Positions 10,801 to 20,225 are shown, counted from the first letter of the stretch. The stretch: 54,048 nt of DNA from an uncultured Flavobacteriales bacterium (GCA_905479915.1 CAJQOH010000041.1:1-54048); one strand, 5' to 3'. Numbers and translations are program-made. Notes: generated by a model from the letters alone, not told the origin.

Positions 10801-12972
10801 GGAAATACCAACCCAAGAGAAGCAATTACAACTGCCCAAAATGTAACCTCTTGTTCTTCTGTAGAATTTAGTTTATTTATGGGTAATGCAGGATCTGGTG
10901 GTGCTCCATGTGAAAATGCTGATGCAGGTGAAGATGTTGAATTTTCTTATTCTACGGCAGGGCCTGCCGGGCCATGGACACTTATTCAACTATATGATTC
11001 TGATGATTGGGATGCAGCTGGCCCTTATAATAATGCATGGACAGCTTTTAGCGTTCCTATTCCAGCCGCAGCTCAAACTCCAACAACTTACTTTAAGTGG
11101 GATCAGCCAAACTTTTCAGCTTGTGCGGGTTGTGACAACTGGGCACTTGATGATATCTCTATCACATGTCCTAATGTTACTACTAACTATAACTTTGCTT
11201 GGACGCCAGCCAATGGAACTTTAAATGATGATACTATTCAAAATCCAATAGGTTCACCTCTTTCAACTACAACGTATTACATAACTGTAACTGATCCTAA
11301 TGGAGGATGTACATCAACGGATAGTGTTACTATTGATGTTGACTGTGGCTTATGTCTTCCATCAATACCAACATTAATTAACCCAACATGTAATGGAAGT
11401 ACTGATGGTCAAATAATTGCTACACCTCAGTTTACACCAACAAATATTCAACAGGTTGTTACATGGTATGATAATTCAACTATACCTCCTACATTAATAC
11501 AAACATCTGATACACTATATGCTGGTGATACAGATACATTATTTAACATTGGTGCAGGAGCATATACGATTTCTACTTGGGATTCAATAGATGGCGGATG
11601 TTTTAAAGACAGTATTGTCACTCTTACTGAACCAGACTCTGTTAAAATCTCTACAATAACTGCAAATGACTCTATATGTATAGGTGGCTCTATAAATATT
11701 GATGCTTCCGCTATAGGTGGAAATGGTGCACCTTACACATATATATGGACAAACCTAAACACAAACACAGTTATTCCTGGAAACGGACCTCACAATGTTG
11801 CTCCAACTGACACGATAACTTGTTATTCTGTATATTCAACAGACCCTTTAGGTTGTATGTCAGACACAGGGGAGGTTTGCATTAGCTTGTTTGACAGTAT
11901 AAGTGCTAGTATTGTAATTGCCAGCCCTATAGTTGACACCTTAAAAATATGCCCTGGTTCGACAGGAGACATTGGCATGAATGCAATTGGTGGTAATGGT
12001 GGGCCTTATACTTATGAATGGTGGGAAAATGGAGCTATGATAAGCACTAATCAATTTCACACAGTAACACCTACAAGCGCTCTTACAACCTATACTGGTT
12101 ATGCTTACGATAATTGTGGAAGCCCTAGAGGGACTGTTACTATCTACATAGAATGGTTTGGTCTTGTAACTCCATCTTTTACTAGAATACAACCAGATAG
12201 CTGTTACCCTATCACCGTTGATTTTGTTAACACTTCTAGCCCTATGGCCTTAATAGATCCATTAACTATTCAATGGTCATCTAGCAATGGTGATAATAGC
12301 AATGGAGCTTCATTTACTAGTACATTTGACACTCCAGTATGTAAAGATGTTTCACTATCATTTGTTACAGTTGACGGATGTCCAGTCGATACTACATACT
12401 ACAACTTTGTTTGTCCACACGATTACCCTGTTGCTAATTTTGATATGACACCTCCTGTTACTGATTTATTAAATACAGTAATCGATTTTGATAATTTATC
12501 TACTGGTACGGATCTAACGTATTTATGGAATTTCAATAGTGGTCTTACTCCTGATTCATCCACATCTATGAGCCCTACATTTACATTCCCTAACAATGCT
12601 CCTGGAAGTTACACAGTATCTTTAACCGTTACTGACAACCCTAATGGTTGTACTTCTACAATACAAGGAACTGTAATTATTAATAGTGTTTATTTATTCT
12701 ATGTTCCGAATAGTTTTACTCCTGATAATGATGGGCTAAATGATGTATTTAGAGCTTATGGTGATGGTATTGATTTATCGAACTACTCAATGCAAATTTT
12801 TGATAGATGGGGAGAATTATTATTCGAAACTAACAATGCTACTAATGGATGGAATGGTAAATACAAAAACAAACTAGTTGAAGCTGGTACTTATGTATGG
12901 AAAATAGTAGCCAAAGAAGATGCCGGGACAATTATTCATGACAATTTCGGGCATGTTACACTAGTTAAGTAA
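7900..12972 (+). CDS. Giant T9SS-secreted modular protein with gliding-motility-type C-terminal domain (copy 1)
   Basis: A 1690-residue secreted protein with a Sec signal peptide (residues 1-20). Residues 21-290 form a cysteine-rich N-terminal domain of the SHIPGGNLSW type seen in many Bacteroidetes surface proteins. Two modules, about 602-756 and 931-1090, resemble reelin repeats: a DxF start, GTALNF or GNALHF, an acidic CENADAGED-type segment, and an ending NWALDDI. Between and after them are Ig-like repeats rich in CxPDTT and TYxWTP motifs. A PKD-like domain follows at about 1513-1597, and the last 90 residues are the gliding-motility-associated C-terminal domain (CHU_C, VPNSFTPDNDGLNDVF), the signal for type IX secretion. 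Role probably adhesion or surface matrix; no catalytic site seen. It is a tandem paralogue of the next gene and ends at a strong terminator. Confidence 0.9.
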   Translation: MKKILLIAAILLSGLSSSFASHIPGGNLSWACTGNPNEFLITIQMFVSCPSSLSTVSVTANMTNTCGLANPALVLPLLPSTPTNPNPVEVSQICDRDTAQSDCVTGVNGGIPGVKMYTYQALVTLPDTCDSWDFYYSICCRDASSNLSGGAGNTMYFHSQMNSGTAPCDASPYVTASPIPYVCMGVQQTYCPGAIDPDGDSLYYSLVSPLGATATPIAHLGGYGPTTPLQNLTLDPVTGCITFTQNAVGNYVVTYKIEAFDAAGNQTGFIYHDFQFEVINNANCQPPTPSPTGATNLSGPGLLINGNTVEICEGQTFCFDVTFSDLDLADTLKLDSANTNIFASMPGVILTTIYPNAPLLNTLTVNVCWTVPVGASPNTQASIGVTDGSCPIENLANFPLVVQVINATVVNPPIIICGNQTAQLTANGGTVFTWYYTATGLQVPVGPDFSCNPCSNPIVTPTVLGTTDYYVVSNLSIGCNPSDSTSVTKVADFTPTAYGDTLLCDFLTKQIGVNVTPTAAGYTYLWNNGATLNNATINNPIASPTETTSYITTVTSPLGCIKQDTVTVAVNPPPTVTLLPGDTTLCLGESLQFETLLPVIEDEFTGSFDPSMWSNVSGASVGTPCVPFSGTALNFNNTNRTLETNGSNVTSCTTIDFCLWVGNNSLFGPGCDGADNGEDIELSYSINGGGTWIPIQVFDEADWDPAGPYNNAWQCFSIPIPAGAISANTMFKWSQLGFPWGTTDNWALDNIAIMCGGNTNYTYNWTPPTGLTNATISNPVASPIVTTPYTVTLTDAGGCTVDRIQTITVAPNFTTAVTQSSGNTCLFDPIQLDVTVNPMGPGYTYKWTPSTFLDNDSIANPIATITIPGIHEYYVRTIGPGGCEKLDTINIVITPNVTPTFTLSVSDSSIFCGQQTQFTIVMDTLVVAGSIDDFNGAVINPVSWSSVANGSLNTDCGSVTGNALHFDGNTNPREAITTAQNVTSCSSVEFSLFMGNAGSGGAPCENADAGEDVEFSYSTAGPAGPWTLIQLYDSDDWDAAGPYNNAWTAFSVPIPAAAQTPTTYFKWDQPNFSACAGCDNWALDDISITCPNVTTNYNFAWTPANGTLNDDTIQNPIGSPLSTTTYYITVTDPNGGCTSTDSVTIDVDCGLCLPSIPTLINPTCNGSTDGQIIATPQFTPTNIQQVVTWYDNSTIPPTLIQTSDTLYAGDTDTLFNIGAGAYTISTWDSIDGGCFKDSIVTLTEPDSVKISTITANDSICIGGSINIDASAIGGNGAPYTYIWTNLNTNTVIPGNGPHNVAPTDTITCYSVYSTDPLGCMSDTGEVCISLFDSISASIVIASPIVDTLKICPGSTGDIGMNAIGGNGGPYTYEWWENGAMISTNQFHTVTPTSALTTYTGYAYDNCGSPRGTVTIYIEWFGLVTPSFTRIQPDSCYPITVDFVNTSSPMALIDPLTIQWSSSNGDNSNGASFTSTFDTPVCKDVSLSFVTVDGCPVDTTYYNFVCPHDYPVANFDMTPPVTDLLNTVIDFDNLSTGTDLTYLWNFNSGLTPDSSTSMSPTFTFPNNAPGSYTVSLTVTDNPNGCTSTIQGTVIINSVYLFYVPNSFTPDNDGLNDVFRAYGDGIDLSNYSMQIFDRWGELLFETNNATNGWNGKYKNKLVEAGTYVWKIVAKEDAGTIIHDNFGHVTLVK

Positions 12973-12989
12973 AACTTTCATTACAAATG

Positions 12990-13027
12990 AAAAAGCCTCT
13001 CTAATAAATTAGAGAGGCTTTTTTTTG
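12990..13027 (+). terminator. Intrinsic terminator after giant gene copy 1
   Basis: A perfect 12-base stem, AAGCCTCTCTAA with TTAGAGAGGCTT around a TAAA loop, is followed by eight T. The same stem follows copy 2 at 17681, so the terminator belongs to the duplicated unit. The rest of the gap to 13387 holds AT-rich DNA and the copied promoter region; I see no gene in it. Confidence 0.9.
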
Positions 13028-13351
13028 TTGCCTTATGTTTCTAAAAACAACATATGTACAAAATACAGCTCTTAAATTATTAAATTTAGAATTACACCCC
13101 ATAAAGCTTCTATAGTGCCATTTCTATTAGAAATCTACTATTTTTAAAATTTCAGTCAAAACCTTATTCATTTGTTAAATATCAATGAAACAACACGCAT
13201 TAGTTGTTTAACAGGTTTTAGCAAAATAATATTCTGAATTCTTTTGTAAAGAATAAATAAAACAACACTTTAAACTTTAAGCACATTAAAAAAAATAAAT
13301 TTAATAGGCAACCTATTTACAGTGTCCTCGTCTTTTGTTTTGTGAATACTT

Positions 13352-13359
13352 TATATTTG
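13352..13359 (+). promoter_or_regulatory. -7 promoter element of the second giant T9SS gene
   Basis: TATATTTG, 28 bases before the ATG at 13388, in a stretch identical to that before copy 1. Upstream of it the two promoters diverge: here the sequence is TCTTTTGTTTTGTGAATACT, there TGTATTCTTTAGTGAATACT, so the -33 regions differ. A TTG at 13335-13337 is 14 bases from the -7 element, shorter than usual. Confidence 0.5.
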
Positions 13360-13387
13360 GACATTAAGTTATTTTAAAAAAGTTGTT

Positions 13388-16300
13388 ATGAAAAAAATTT
13401 TATTAATTGCCGCAATCTTATTATCAGGTTTATCAAGCTCTTTTGCTTCTCATATTCCTGGAGGAAATTTAACATGGGCATGCACCGGGAACCCTAACGA
13501 ATTCCTTGTCACTATTCAAATGTTTGTTAGTTGCCCTAATGGTTTAAGTACTGTTTCTGTAACAGCTAATATGACCAACACATGTGGTTTAGCAAATCCA
13601 TCGCTAGTACTTCCTTTACTACCTTCCACTCCGGCTAATCCAAACCCTAAAGAAGTTTCTCAAATATGTGATAGAGATACAGCTCAAAGTGACTGTATTA
13701 CGGGTGTTTCTGGTGGAATTCCTGGGGTAAAAATGTACACTTATCAAGCTTTAGTTACACTACCTGACACATGTGATAGTTGGGATTTCTACTACAGTAT
13801 TTGTTGTAGAGATGCTTCAAGTAATTTAAGTGGAACAAATAGTAATACAATGTATTTTCACTCTCAAATGAACTCAGGAACTGCTCCTTGTGATGCATCT
13901 CCTTATGTAACAGCTCAACCTATACCTTATGTATGTATGGGAGTTCAACAAACTTATTGTCCTGGAGCAATTGATCCTGATGGAGATAGTCTTTACTACT
14001 CTTTAGTAAGCCCACTTGGTGCAACTGCCACGCCTATTGCGCATCTTGGAGGCTATGGACCAACTACCCCTTTACAAAACTTAACTTTAGATCCTGTTAC
14101 TGGATGTATTACTTTTACTCAAAATGCAATAGGAAATTACGTTGTAACTTACAAAATTGAAGCGTTTGATGCTGCAGGAAATCAAACAGGTTTTATTTAC
14201 CATGATTTTCAAATTGAAGTAATAAACAATGCAAACTGTCAGGTACCAACCCCTCTTCCAGGAGGAATTACCAATGCGGCAGGCTCTGCTATTATAACGA
14301 GTAACAACACGATAGAAATATGTGAAGGACAAAGCTTTTGTTTTGACCTCACCTTTACAGATCCAGATCCTTTAGACACACTTAAATTGGATAGTGCAAA
14401 TACCAATATATTTGCAGCACTTCCTGGAGCTACTGTAACTTCGGTTGGACAAAACCCTGTTACCTTTACTATTTGCTGGACTGTTCCCGCTGTTGGTTTA
14501 GGTCCAAATACACAAGCATCAATCGGAGTAACCGATGGTTCTTGTCCTATTGAAAACTTAGCTAACTTCCCACTTATTATCAATGTAATCAACTCAACCG
14601 TTGTTAACGAACCTGATACGATATGTGGAAATCAATCATCACAATTTACAGCTGCTGGAGGTAACAATTTTACTTGGTATTATACAGCTACTGGTGTTCA
14701 AGTACCTGTAGGGCCAGAGTTTAGCTGTAACCCTTGTGCAAACCCAATTGTATCACCTATAGCTTTAGGAACAACTGACTACTATGTTATAAGTGATTTA
14801 GTTGTAGGATGTAATTCTAGTGACTCAACGAGTATAACAAAAGTTGCTGATTTTACACCAACAGCTTATGGAGACACTTTATTATGTGACTTCTTACCTA
14901 GACAGATTGGAGTAAATGTAACGCCAGCAGCAGCAGGATACACTTACTTATGGGATAATGGCGCATCTTTAACGAGTGACGTTATTAACAATCCAATTGC
15001 TACACCAACACAAACTACATCATATATTGCTACGGTAACTTCACCTTTAGCATGTGTTAAACAAGATACAGTAACTGTTAGCGTATCTCCACCCCCTAGT
15101 GTTACACTAGTTCCTGGAGATACCACAATATGTGCTGGACAATCTGCTCAATTTGATGTGTCTTTAACAGCTGTAGAAGATGACTTTACAACTGCATTTG
15201 ATCCTGCTGTTTGGTCTTCTGTTACAGGAGCAACTGTTGGAGCACCTTGTGTACCATATAATGGTACTGCTTTAAATTTCAACTCTGCAAATAGAGAATT
15301 AATAACAAACTCAGCAAATGTTGCTAGTTGTACTAGCATTGATTTCTGTCTTTGGATTGCAAACAATATTTCTAGTTCAACAGGTTGTGAAAATGCTGAT
15401 GCAGGTGAGGATGTTCAATTAAGTTACTCTGTTAATGGACCAGCAGGACCTTGGGTTATTATCCAAACTTTTGCTACAGGAGATTGGGATGCTGGCGGAC
15501 CTTATGCTAACGCATGGCAATGTTTTTCAATTCCTATTCCTGCAGGAGCAGCAACTGCAAACACATCATTTAAGTGGGAACAAATTGGATGGTACGGTGG
15601 AACTATTGACAACTGGGCTTTAGATGATATCGCAATTATGTGTGGAGGAAACAACAACTACACTTACAACTGGACTCCTCCTGCTGGATTAGATGATCCT
15701 ACAATTAACAATCCTATTGCTACTCCTAATGCTACAACTGTTTACACAGTTACATTAACAGATACTGGAGGATGTACTGTAGACAGAATGCAAACAGTAA
15801 CAGTTACTGGTGCATACACAATTACTACTACACCAAACGACACTACAATATGTCTTGGAGAAGCAATAAACTTTGAGGTTACTCCAAGTTTACCTGCAGC
15901 ATACACTTATGCTTGGTCTCACCCTAACTTTTTAAATGATACAACTATTGCAAATCCAATAGGTACATTTACTTCACCTGGGTCTTATGACATTATGGTA
16001 GATGTGGAGCTCCCTGGCTGTGCGATTGTAAGTGACACGATAACGGTAACAGTGCTAAAACCTGTTATACCAGCAGTTAGCATAACGGCAGTATCTTGTA
16101 AAGATCAAGGCGATGGAAAGATAACTATCACTCCTAATTTTGGTCCTGGCAGTGAAGTTCAAAGCTTCGTATGGACAGATAGTATTAGTGGTGCTATTTT
16201 ACAGAACACTAACAACTTAACTACTGGAATGCAAGATTCATTAATTAATTTAACTCCTGGAGCATACACAATTACAATGAGTGATACTACTGGATGTTCT

Positions 16301-17656
16301 ACCGATACTACTGTTTGGGTAACAGAACCTGATTCAGTGCAAATAGATCCAGCTACTATAACAGCAGATGCTACTATATGTATAGACGGATCAATGAATA
16401 TAGATGCACCTGCAATTGGTGGTAATGGTGCTCCTTACACTTATGTTTGGACTAACTTGAACACAAACACCGTTATTCCTGGAAATGGCCCACACAATGT
16501 AAGCCCAACTGATAAAGTTACATGCTATTCTGTATCTGCAACAGATTTTAGAGGATGTATATCTAATACAGATCAAGTGTGTATTACACTGAATGACAGT
16601 GTAGTTGCTACAGCTGCTAATGACACTATTTTTATATGTCAAAACACATCAGCAACACTGAACATATCTGCTGTTGGTGGCAATAGTGGCCCTTACAATT
16701 ACGAGTGGTCTGAGAATGGAACAACAATTAGCTCTACGCAATCTTTTACAGTAACGCCAACCCAACAGCTTACTCAATATGTTGGTTCTGCTAATGACGG
16801 TTGTAACCCGATAGCATATGACACAACATATGTTAAATGGCTTACTCCAGTCATCCCTTCTTTTGTAAGGTTACAAGCTGATAGCTGTTATCCTATTACT
16901 GTAGATTTTGTTAATACATCTACCCCTTTAACGAGTGTTGACCCATTAACAGTTCAGTGGTCATCAACAAACGGTACTAGTAGTAATGGAACAACATTTA
17001 CAAGCACTTTCAACTCTGCTGTTTGTCAAGATGTTACATTATCATTCTTAACTGTAGACGGTTGTGTGGTGGATACAACATACACTAATTTTGTTTGTCC
17101 ACATGACTACCCTGTTGCTAATTTTGATATGACTCCTCCTGTTACCGATTTATTAAATACAGAGATTGATTTTACAAACTTATCTACAGGATCAAATCTA
17201 TCATACTTATGGAACTTTAACAGTGGTCTTACTCCAGATTCATCTACAAGTACAAACCCTACGTTTACGTACCCAAGTAATGCACCTGGAAGTTATACAG
17301 CAACATTAACTGTTACAGACAGTCCAAATGGTTGTGTATCTACAGTTGAAGGAACAGTAATTATCAATAGTATTTATTTGTTTTACGTTCCAAATAGCTT
17401 TACTCCTGACAATGATGGATTAAACGATGTATTTAGAGCTTATGGTGATGGTATTGATTTATCAAGCTACTCAATGCAAATTTTTGATAGATGGGGAGAA
17501 TTACTATTCGAGACAAGCAATGCTACTAACGGATGGAATGGTAAATACAAAAATGAATATGTAGAAGCTGGTACTTATGTATGGAAGATAGTAGCTAAAG
17601 AAGATCATGGAACAGTTATACATGACAACTTCGGACATGTTAACATCATTAGATAA
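13388..17656 (+). CDS. Giant T9SS-secreted modular protein with gliding-motility-type C-terminal domain (copy 2)
   Basis: A 1422-residue paralogue of the preceding protein with the same signal peptide, the same SHIPGG N-terminal domain (almost identical over about 280 residues), the same Ig-like repeats, a PKD-like domain and the same CHU_C C-terminal sorting domain (last 90 residues). It has only one reelin-like module, at about 597-754, and is 268 residues shorter, mainly because the second module and its flanks are missing. After residue 790 it has more of the CxGEAINF/TYAWSHP-type repeats. Upstream and downstream regulatory sequence is shared with copy 1, so the pair arose by tandem duplication. 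The middle parts are much more diverged than the ends. Likely exported by T9SS and attached to the surface; function inferred only from domains. Confidence 0.9.
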   Translation: MKKILLIAAILLSGLSSSFASHIPGGNLTWACTGNPNEFLVTIQMFVSCPNGLSTVSVTANMTNTCGLANPSLVLPLLPSTPANPNPKEVSQICDRDTAQSDCITGVSGGIPGVKMYTYQALVTLPDTCDSWDFYYSICCRDASSNLSGTNSNTMYFHSQMNSGTAPCDASPYVTAQPIPYVCMGVQQTYCPGAIDPDGDSLYYSLVSPLGATATPIAHLGGYGPTTPLQNLTLDPVTGCITFTQNAIGNYVVTYKIEAFDAAGNQTGFIYHDFQIEVINNANCQVPTPLPGGITNAAGSAIITSNNTIEICEGQSFCFDLTFTDPDPLDTLKLDSANTNIFAALPGATVTSVGQNPVTFTICWTVPAVGLGPNTQASIGVTDGSCPIENLANFPLIINVINSTVVNEPDTICGNQSSQFTAAGGNNFTWYYTATGVQVPVGPEFSCNPCANPIVSPIALGTTDYYVISDLVVGCNSSDSTSITKVADFTPTAYGDTLLCDFLPRQIGVNVTPAAAGYTYLWDNGASLTSDVINNPIATPTQTTSYIATVTSPLACVKQDTVTVSVSPPPSVTLVPGDTTICAGQSAQFDVSLTAVEDDFTTAFDPAVWSSVTGATVGAPCVPYNGTALNFNSANRELITNSANVASCTSIDFCLWIANNISSSTGCENADAGEDVQLSYSVNGPAGPWVIIQTFATGDWDAGGPYANAWQCFSIPIPAGAATANTSFKWEQIGWYGGTIDNWALDDIAIMCGGNNNYTYNWTPPAGLDDPTINNPIATPNATTVYTVTLTDTGGCTVDRMQTVTVTGAYTITTTPNDTTICLGEAINFEVTPSLPAAYTYAWSHPNFLNDTTIANPIGTFTSPGSYDIMVDVELPGCAIVSDTITVTVLKPVIPAVSITAVSCKDQGDGKITITPNFGPGSEVQSFVWTDSISGAILQNTNNLTTGMQDSLINLTPGAYTITMSDTTGCSTDTTVWVTEPDSVQIDPATITADATICIDGSMNIDAPAIGGNGAPYTYVWTNLNTNTVIPGNGPHNVSPTDKVTCYSVSATDFRGCISNTDQVCITLNDSVVATAANDTIFICQNTSATLNISAVGGNSGPYNYEWSENGTTISSTQSFTVTPTQQLTQYVGSANDGCNPIAYDTTYVKWLTPVIPSFVRLQADSCYPITVDFVNTSTPLTSVDPLTVQWSSTNGTSSNGTTFTSTFNSAVCQDVTLSFLTVDGCVVDTTYTNFVCPHDYPVANFDMTPPVTDLLNTEIDFTNLSTGSNLSYLWNFNSGLTPDSSTSTNPTFTYPSNAPGSYTATLTVTDSPNGCVSTVEGTVIINSIYLFYVPNSFTPDNDGLNDVFRAYGDGIDLSSYSMQIFDRWGELLFETSNATNGWNGKYKNEYVEAGTYVWKIVAKEDHGTVIHDNFGHVNIIR

Positions 17657-17678
17657 TAAAACAAATTAAACCAAAACA

Positions 17679-17713
17679 AAAAGCCTCTCTAGTTTACTAG
17701 AGAGGCTTTTTTT
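17679..17713 (+). terminator. Intrinsic terminator after giant gene copy 2
   Basis: A perfect 12-base stem, AAGCCTCTCTAG with CTAGAGAGGCTT around TTTA, then seven T. It is the duplicate of the terminator at 12990. The remaining sequence to 17928 shows no gene. Confidence 0.9.
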
Positions 17714-17928
17714 ATTAGCACTTTTGTCTTTTCGATTCGATCTTAATTATCCTTCATTACTACCCAAATAAACTCATCTAACAAATCACACAAGACGAGT
17801 AAACTACACCACAACTGTAAATAATTGTGCTAACATATAGAAATAAGTAAGGCAAAAAAAAGGAAGCAAAAGCTATATTGAATTCTAGTTCTTAAGAGAT
17901 AAGGCTACTTTTAAAGAGTAATCAGAGA

Positions 17929-19413
17929 TTACTCTACAATTAACTTACCCGCCATTTGAATTTGATTATCAAATACAAATCTGTAAGTGTAAACACCTTT
18001 TGAATAAGGCTCTAAATTAACTACAGTATTTTTTTCATTAAACAACTTATCTATTACAACTCTCCCAAAAGAATCATAAATAAGTAATCTACAATCAACA
18101 AAAGAAACAGCAGCATCAAATTGAAAATTAACCATCCCCTGAGATGGAGTAGGAAAAACTTTAATATCAATATTATTCTCAATCTCTAAAAGGCCTATTT
18201 CAATATTGTCTGAATAAGTAGAAACAGCCATATCCATTCCCCCATACAATGTATCAAATCGAATTAATAGGACATCCTCCAGCCCTTCTCCAAAACTTTT
18301 AGTTTTACCAGCCACAACAATATCTTCATTTTTTCCTATTGTAACACTTTTAGGTGATTCATCTAGCACCCCGCCAAAAGTAGGACCAACAGATGCCCAA
18401 CCAGTAGATCCTAATAAGTATACTATTACATCCTTTTCTCCAGCTCCAAAAGTTTCAGTATAAGCGGACACACAAAGTTGACCATTTGATAATTCACACA
18501 CACCAAAGCCTTCATCCTCCTTATTTACTCCCATAGAAATATGCCCAGCATCTCTCCCCCATAAAAAACTTCCATTTATATCAACTTTATAAAAATAAAT
18601 ATCTTTATCAGTACCAGGATGAACCCCTGTAGTACTACCCACCCCAACAAAACCACCATCTTGAGTTTCAACAATATCATTCAAATCATCATAACCTGAA
18701 GTGCCATAAATACTATCCCACAACAGTGTGCCATTTGGCGCTAGCTTTAATATATAAATCTGTGCTGAATCTGTTACAGTATTTTTTACACCTCCAACAA
18801 CTATATTAGAATCAGATGTTTCAATAACAGAATTACCTTTATCGATTAAAGAACCCCCTATTGTTTTAGTCCAAAGTGTATCTCCTAAAGGATTTGTTTT
18901 TACAATATATACATCAGAAAAACCATTTGTATTGTTATAAGTCTCTCCACAGAAAACATAACCACTATCATAGGTTTGTACAACCGAATGGGGAATATCC
19001 CAATCCTGACCTCCATAAACTTTTTCCCAAACATAATTCCCTAAACTATCACGCTTCATCAACACAGCATTATAGCCACCATTAATGTTGCTATTTGAAC
19101 TTGTTGCAATAATAAAACCTTTATCAAACGTTTCTTTAATAGAGTATCCCCAATCATTGTTTGATCCTCCTATAGCATAACTCCATTGATAATTACACAA
19201 TGAATCTACTTTTAACAAATAGATATCTGTATTACCAGAACTATTACTAGATGTTGACCCAACAACAATATATCCGCCATCACTTGTTGCCTCCACCTCT
19301 TCTGCATTATCATTATTAATACCTCCAAAAGTGTGCAAACGAGCTACAGTATCTACTTGTGAAGTTCCAAGTAACGGGATTAAAAAGAACAATATGTAAA
19401 CTAAGTTACGCAT
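17929..19413 (-). CDS. Secreted repeat protein with T9SS type A sorting domain
   Basis: A 494-residue protein with an N-terminal signal peptide (LVYILFFLIPLLGTSQ). Residues about 25-390 consist of repeats of roughly 50 residues with the pattern TxDGGYIVVGSTxS...D.YLLKxDxxGxxxWxxxxGG, a beta-propeller type found in many secreted Bacteroidetes proteins. The last 80 residues (IDIKVFPTPSQGMVNFQF to KLIVE) are a T9SS type A sorting domain: VFPTPSxG, a central GRVV and KGVYTYRF near the end. The ATG overlaps the 3' end of kdsA by eight bases, so it is probably translated as the last gene of a four-gene operon. Function unknown; cell-surface or released. Confidence 0.85.
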   Translation of the reverse strand: MRNLVYILFFLIPLLGTSQVDTVARLHTFGGINNDNAEEVEATSDGGYIVVGSTSSNSSGNTDIYLLKVDSLCNYQWSYAIGGSNNDWGYSIKETFDKGFIIATSSNSNINGGYNAVLMKRDSLGNYVWEKVYGGQDWDIPHSVVQTYDSGYVFCGETYNNTNGFSDVYIVKTNPLGDTLWTKTIGGSLIDKGNSVIETSDSNIVVGGVKNTVTDSAQIYILKLAPNGTLLWDSIYGTSGYDDLNDIVETQDGGFVGVGSTTGVHPGTDKDIYFYKVDINGSFLWGRDAGHISMGVNKEDEGFGVCELSNGQLCVSAYTETFGAGEKDVIVYLLGSTGWASVGPTFGGVLDESPKSVTIGKNEDIVVAGKTKSFGEGLEDVLLIRFDTLYGGMDMAVSTYSDNIEIGLLEIENNIDIKVFPTPSQGMVNFQFDAAVSFVDCRLLIYDSFGRVVIDKLFNEKNTVVNLEPYSKGVYTYRFVFDNQIQMAGKLIVE

Positions 19414-20215
19414 GTACTGCTTTTCTAACTTTTATAAGTTTAACCAACAAGTCTTCAAGCAAATCTAACCTCAACATATTTGCGCCATCACTTTTAGCCA
19501 CTGAAGGATCTGGATGAGTTTCAATAAAAATCCCATCTGCTCCAACTGCAATTCCAGCTTTAGCAATTGTTTCAATCAATTCAGGCTTTCCTCCTGTTAC
19601 TCCAGAAGATTGATTTGGCTGTTGCAAAGAATGTGTAATATCTAAAACTGTAGGAGCAAACTCTTTCATTTTAGGAATTCCCCTATAATCAACCACCATA
19701 TCTTGATACCCAAAAGTAGTACCTCGTTCTGTTAACCATACATTTTCGTTACCTGATTCTTTTACTTTATTTACTGCAAATTGCATCGCTTCTGCTGATA
19801 AAAATTGTCCTTTTTTAATATTCACAACTTTACCTGTTTTTGCGGCAGCAACCAATAAATCTGTTTGTCTGCATAAAAAAGCAGGAATCTGCAATACATC
19901 GCACGATTCAGCTGCAATAGCACATTCTTCTGCAGTATGTACATCTGTTAATGTTGGTAGTTGCAATCTTTCTTTAACACTTTTTATAATTGCCAACGCT
20001 TTCTCATCTCCTATTCCAGTAAATGAATCCAATCTAGATCTATTCGCTTTACGGTATGATGCCTTAAATATGTACGGTATTTTTAACCTTTCCGTTATAG
20101 CCTTAATTGTACATGCTATTTCAAATACATTCTCTTCACTCTCAACAACACAAGGCCCAGCAATTAGAAAAAAATTATTCGAATCTGTATTTTTTATATT
20201 CGGTATATTGTTCAT
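19406..20215 (-). CDS. kdsA: 3-deoxy-8-phosphooctulonate synthase (KDO-8-phosphate synthase)
   Basis: A 269-residue cytosolic enzyme that condenses phosphoenolpyruvate with arabinose-5-phosphate to KDO-8-phosphate, needed for the lipopolysaccharide core. Family motifs seen are LIAGPCVVES at residues 17-26, FKASYRKANRSR near 50, QIPAFLCRQTDLL near 112, the TERGTTFGY segment and AVGADGIFIETHPDP. Cys22 in GPC stands where metal-dependent (class II) enzymes carry their cysteine ligand, in place of the asparagine of E. coli KdsA, so a metal-dependent enzyme is likely. Length is normal. It lies ten bases after a beta-barrel gene and overlaps the next, secreted, protein gene by eight bases. Confidence 0.94.
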   Translation of the reverse strand: MNNIPNIKNTDSNNFFLIAGPCVVESEENVFEIACTIKAITERLKIPYIFKASYRKANRSRLDSFTGIGDEKALAIIKSVKERLQLPTLTDVHTAEECAIAAESCDVLQIPAFLCRQTDLLVAAAKTGKVVNIKKGQFLSAEAMQFAVNKVKESGNENVWLTERGTTFGYQDMVVDYRGIPKMKEFAPTVLDITHSLQQPNQSSGVTGGKPELIETIAKAGIAVGADGIFIETHPDPSVAKSDGANMLRLDLLEDLLVKLIKVRKAVHA

Positions 20216-20225
20216 GTTTCTTTAA

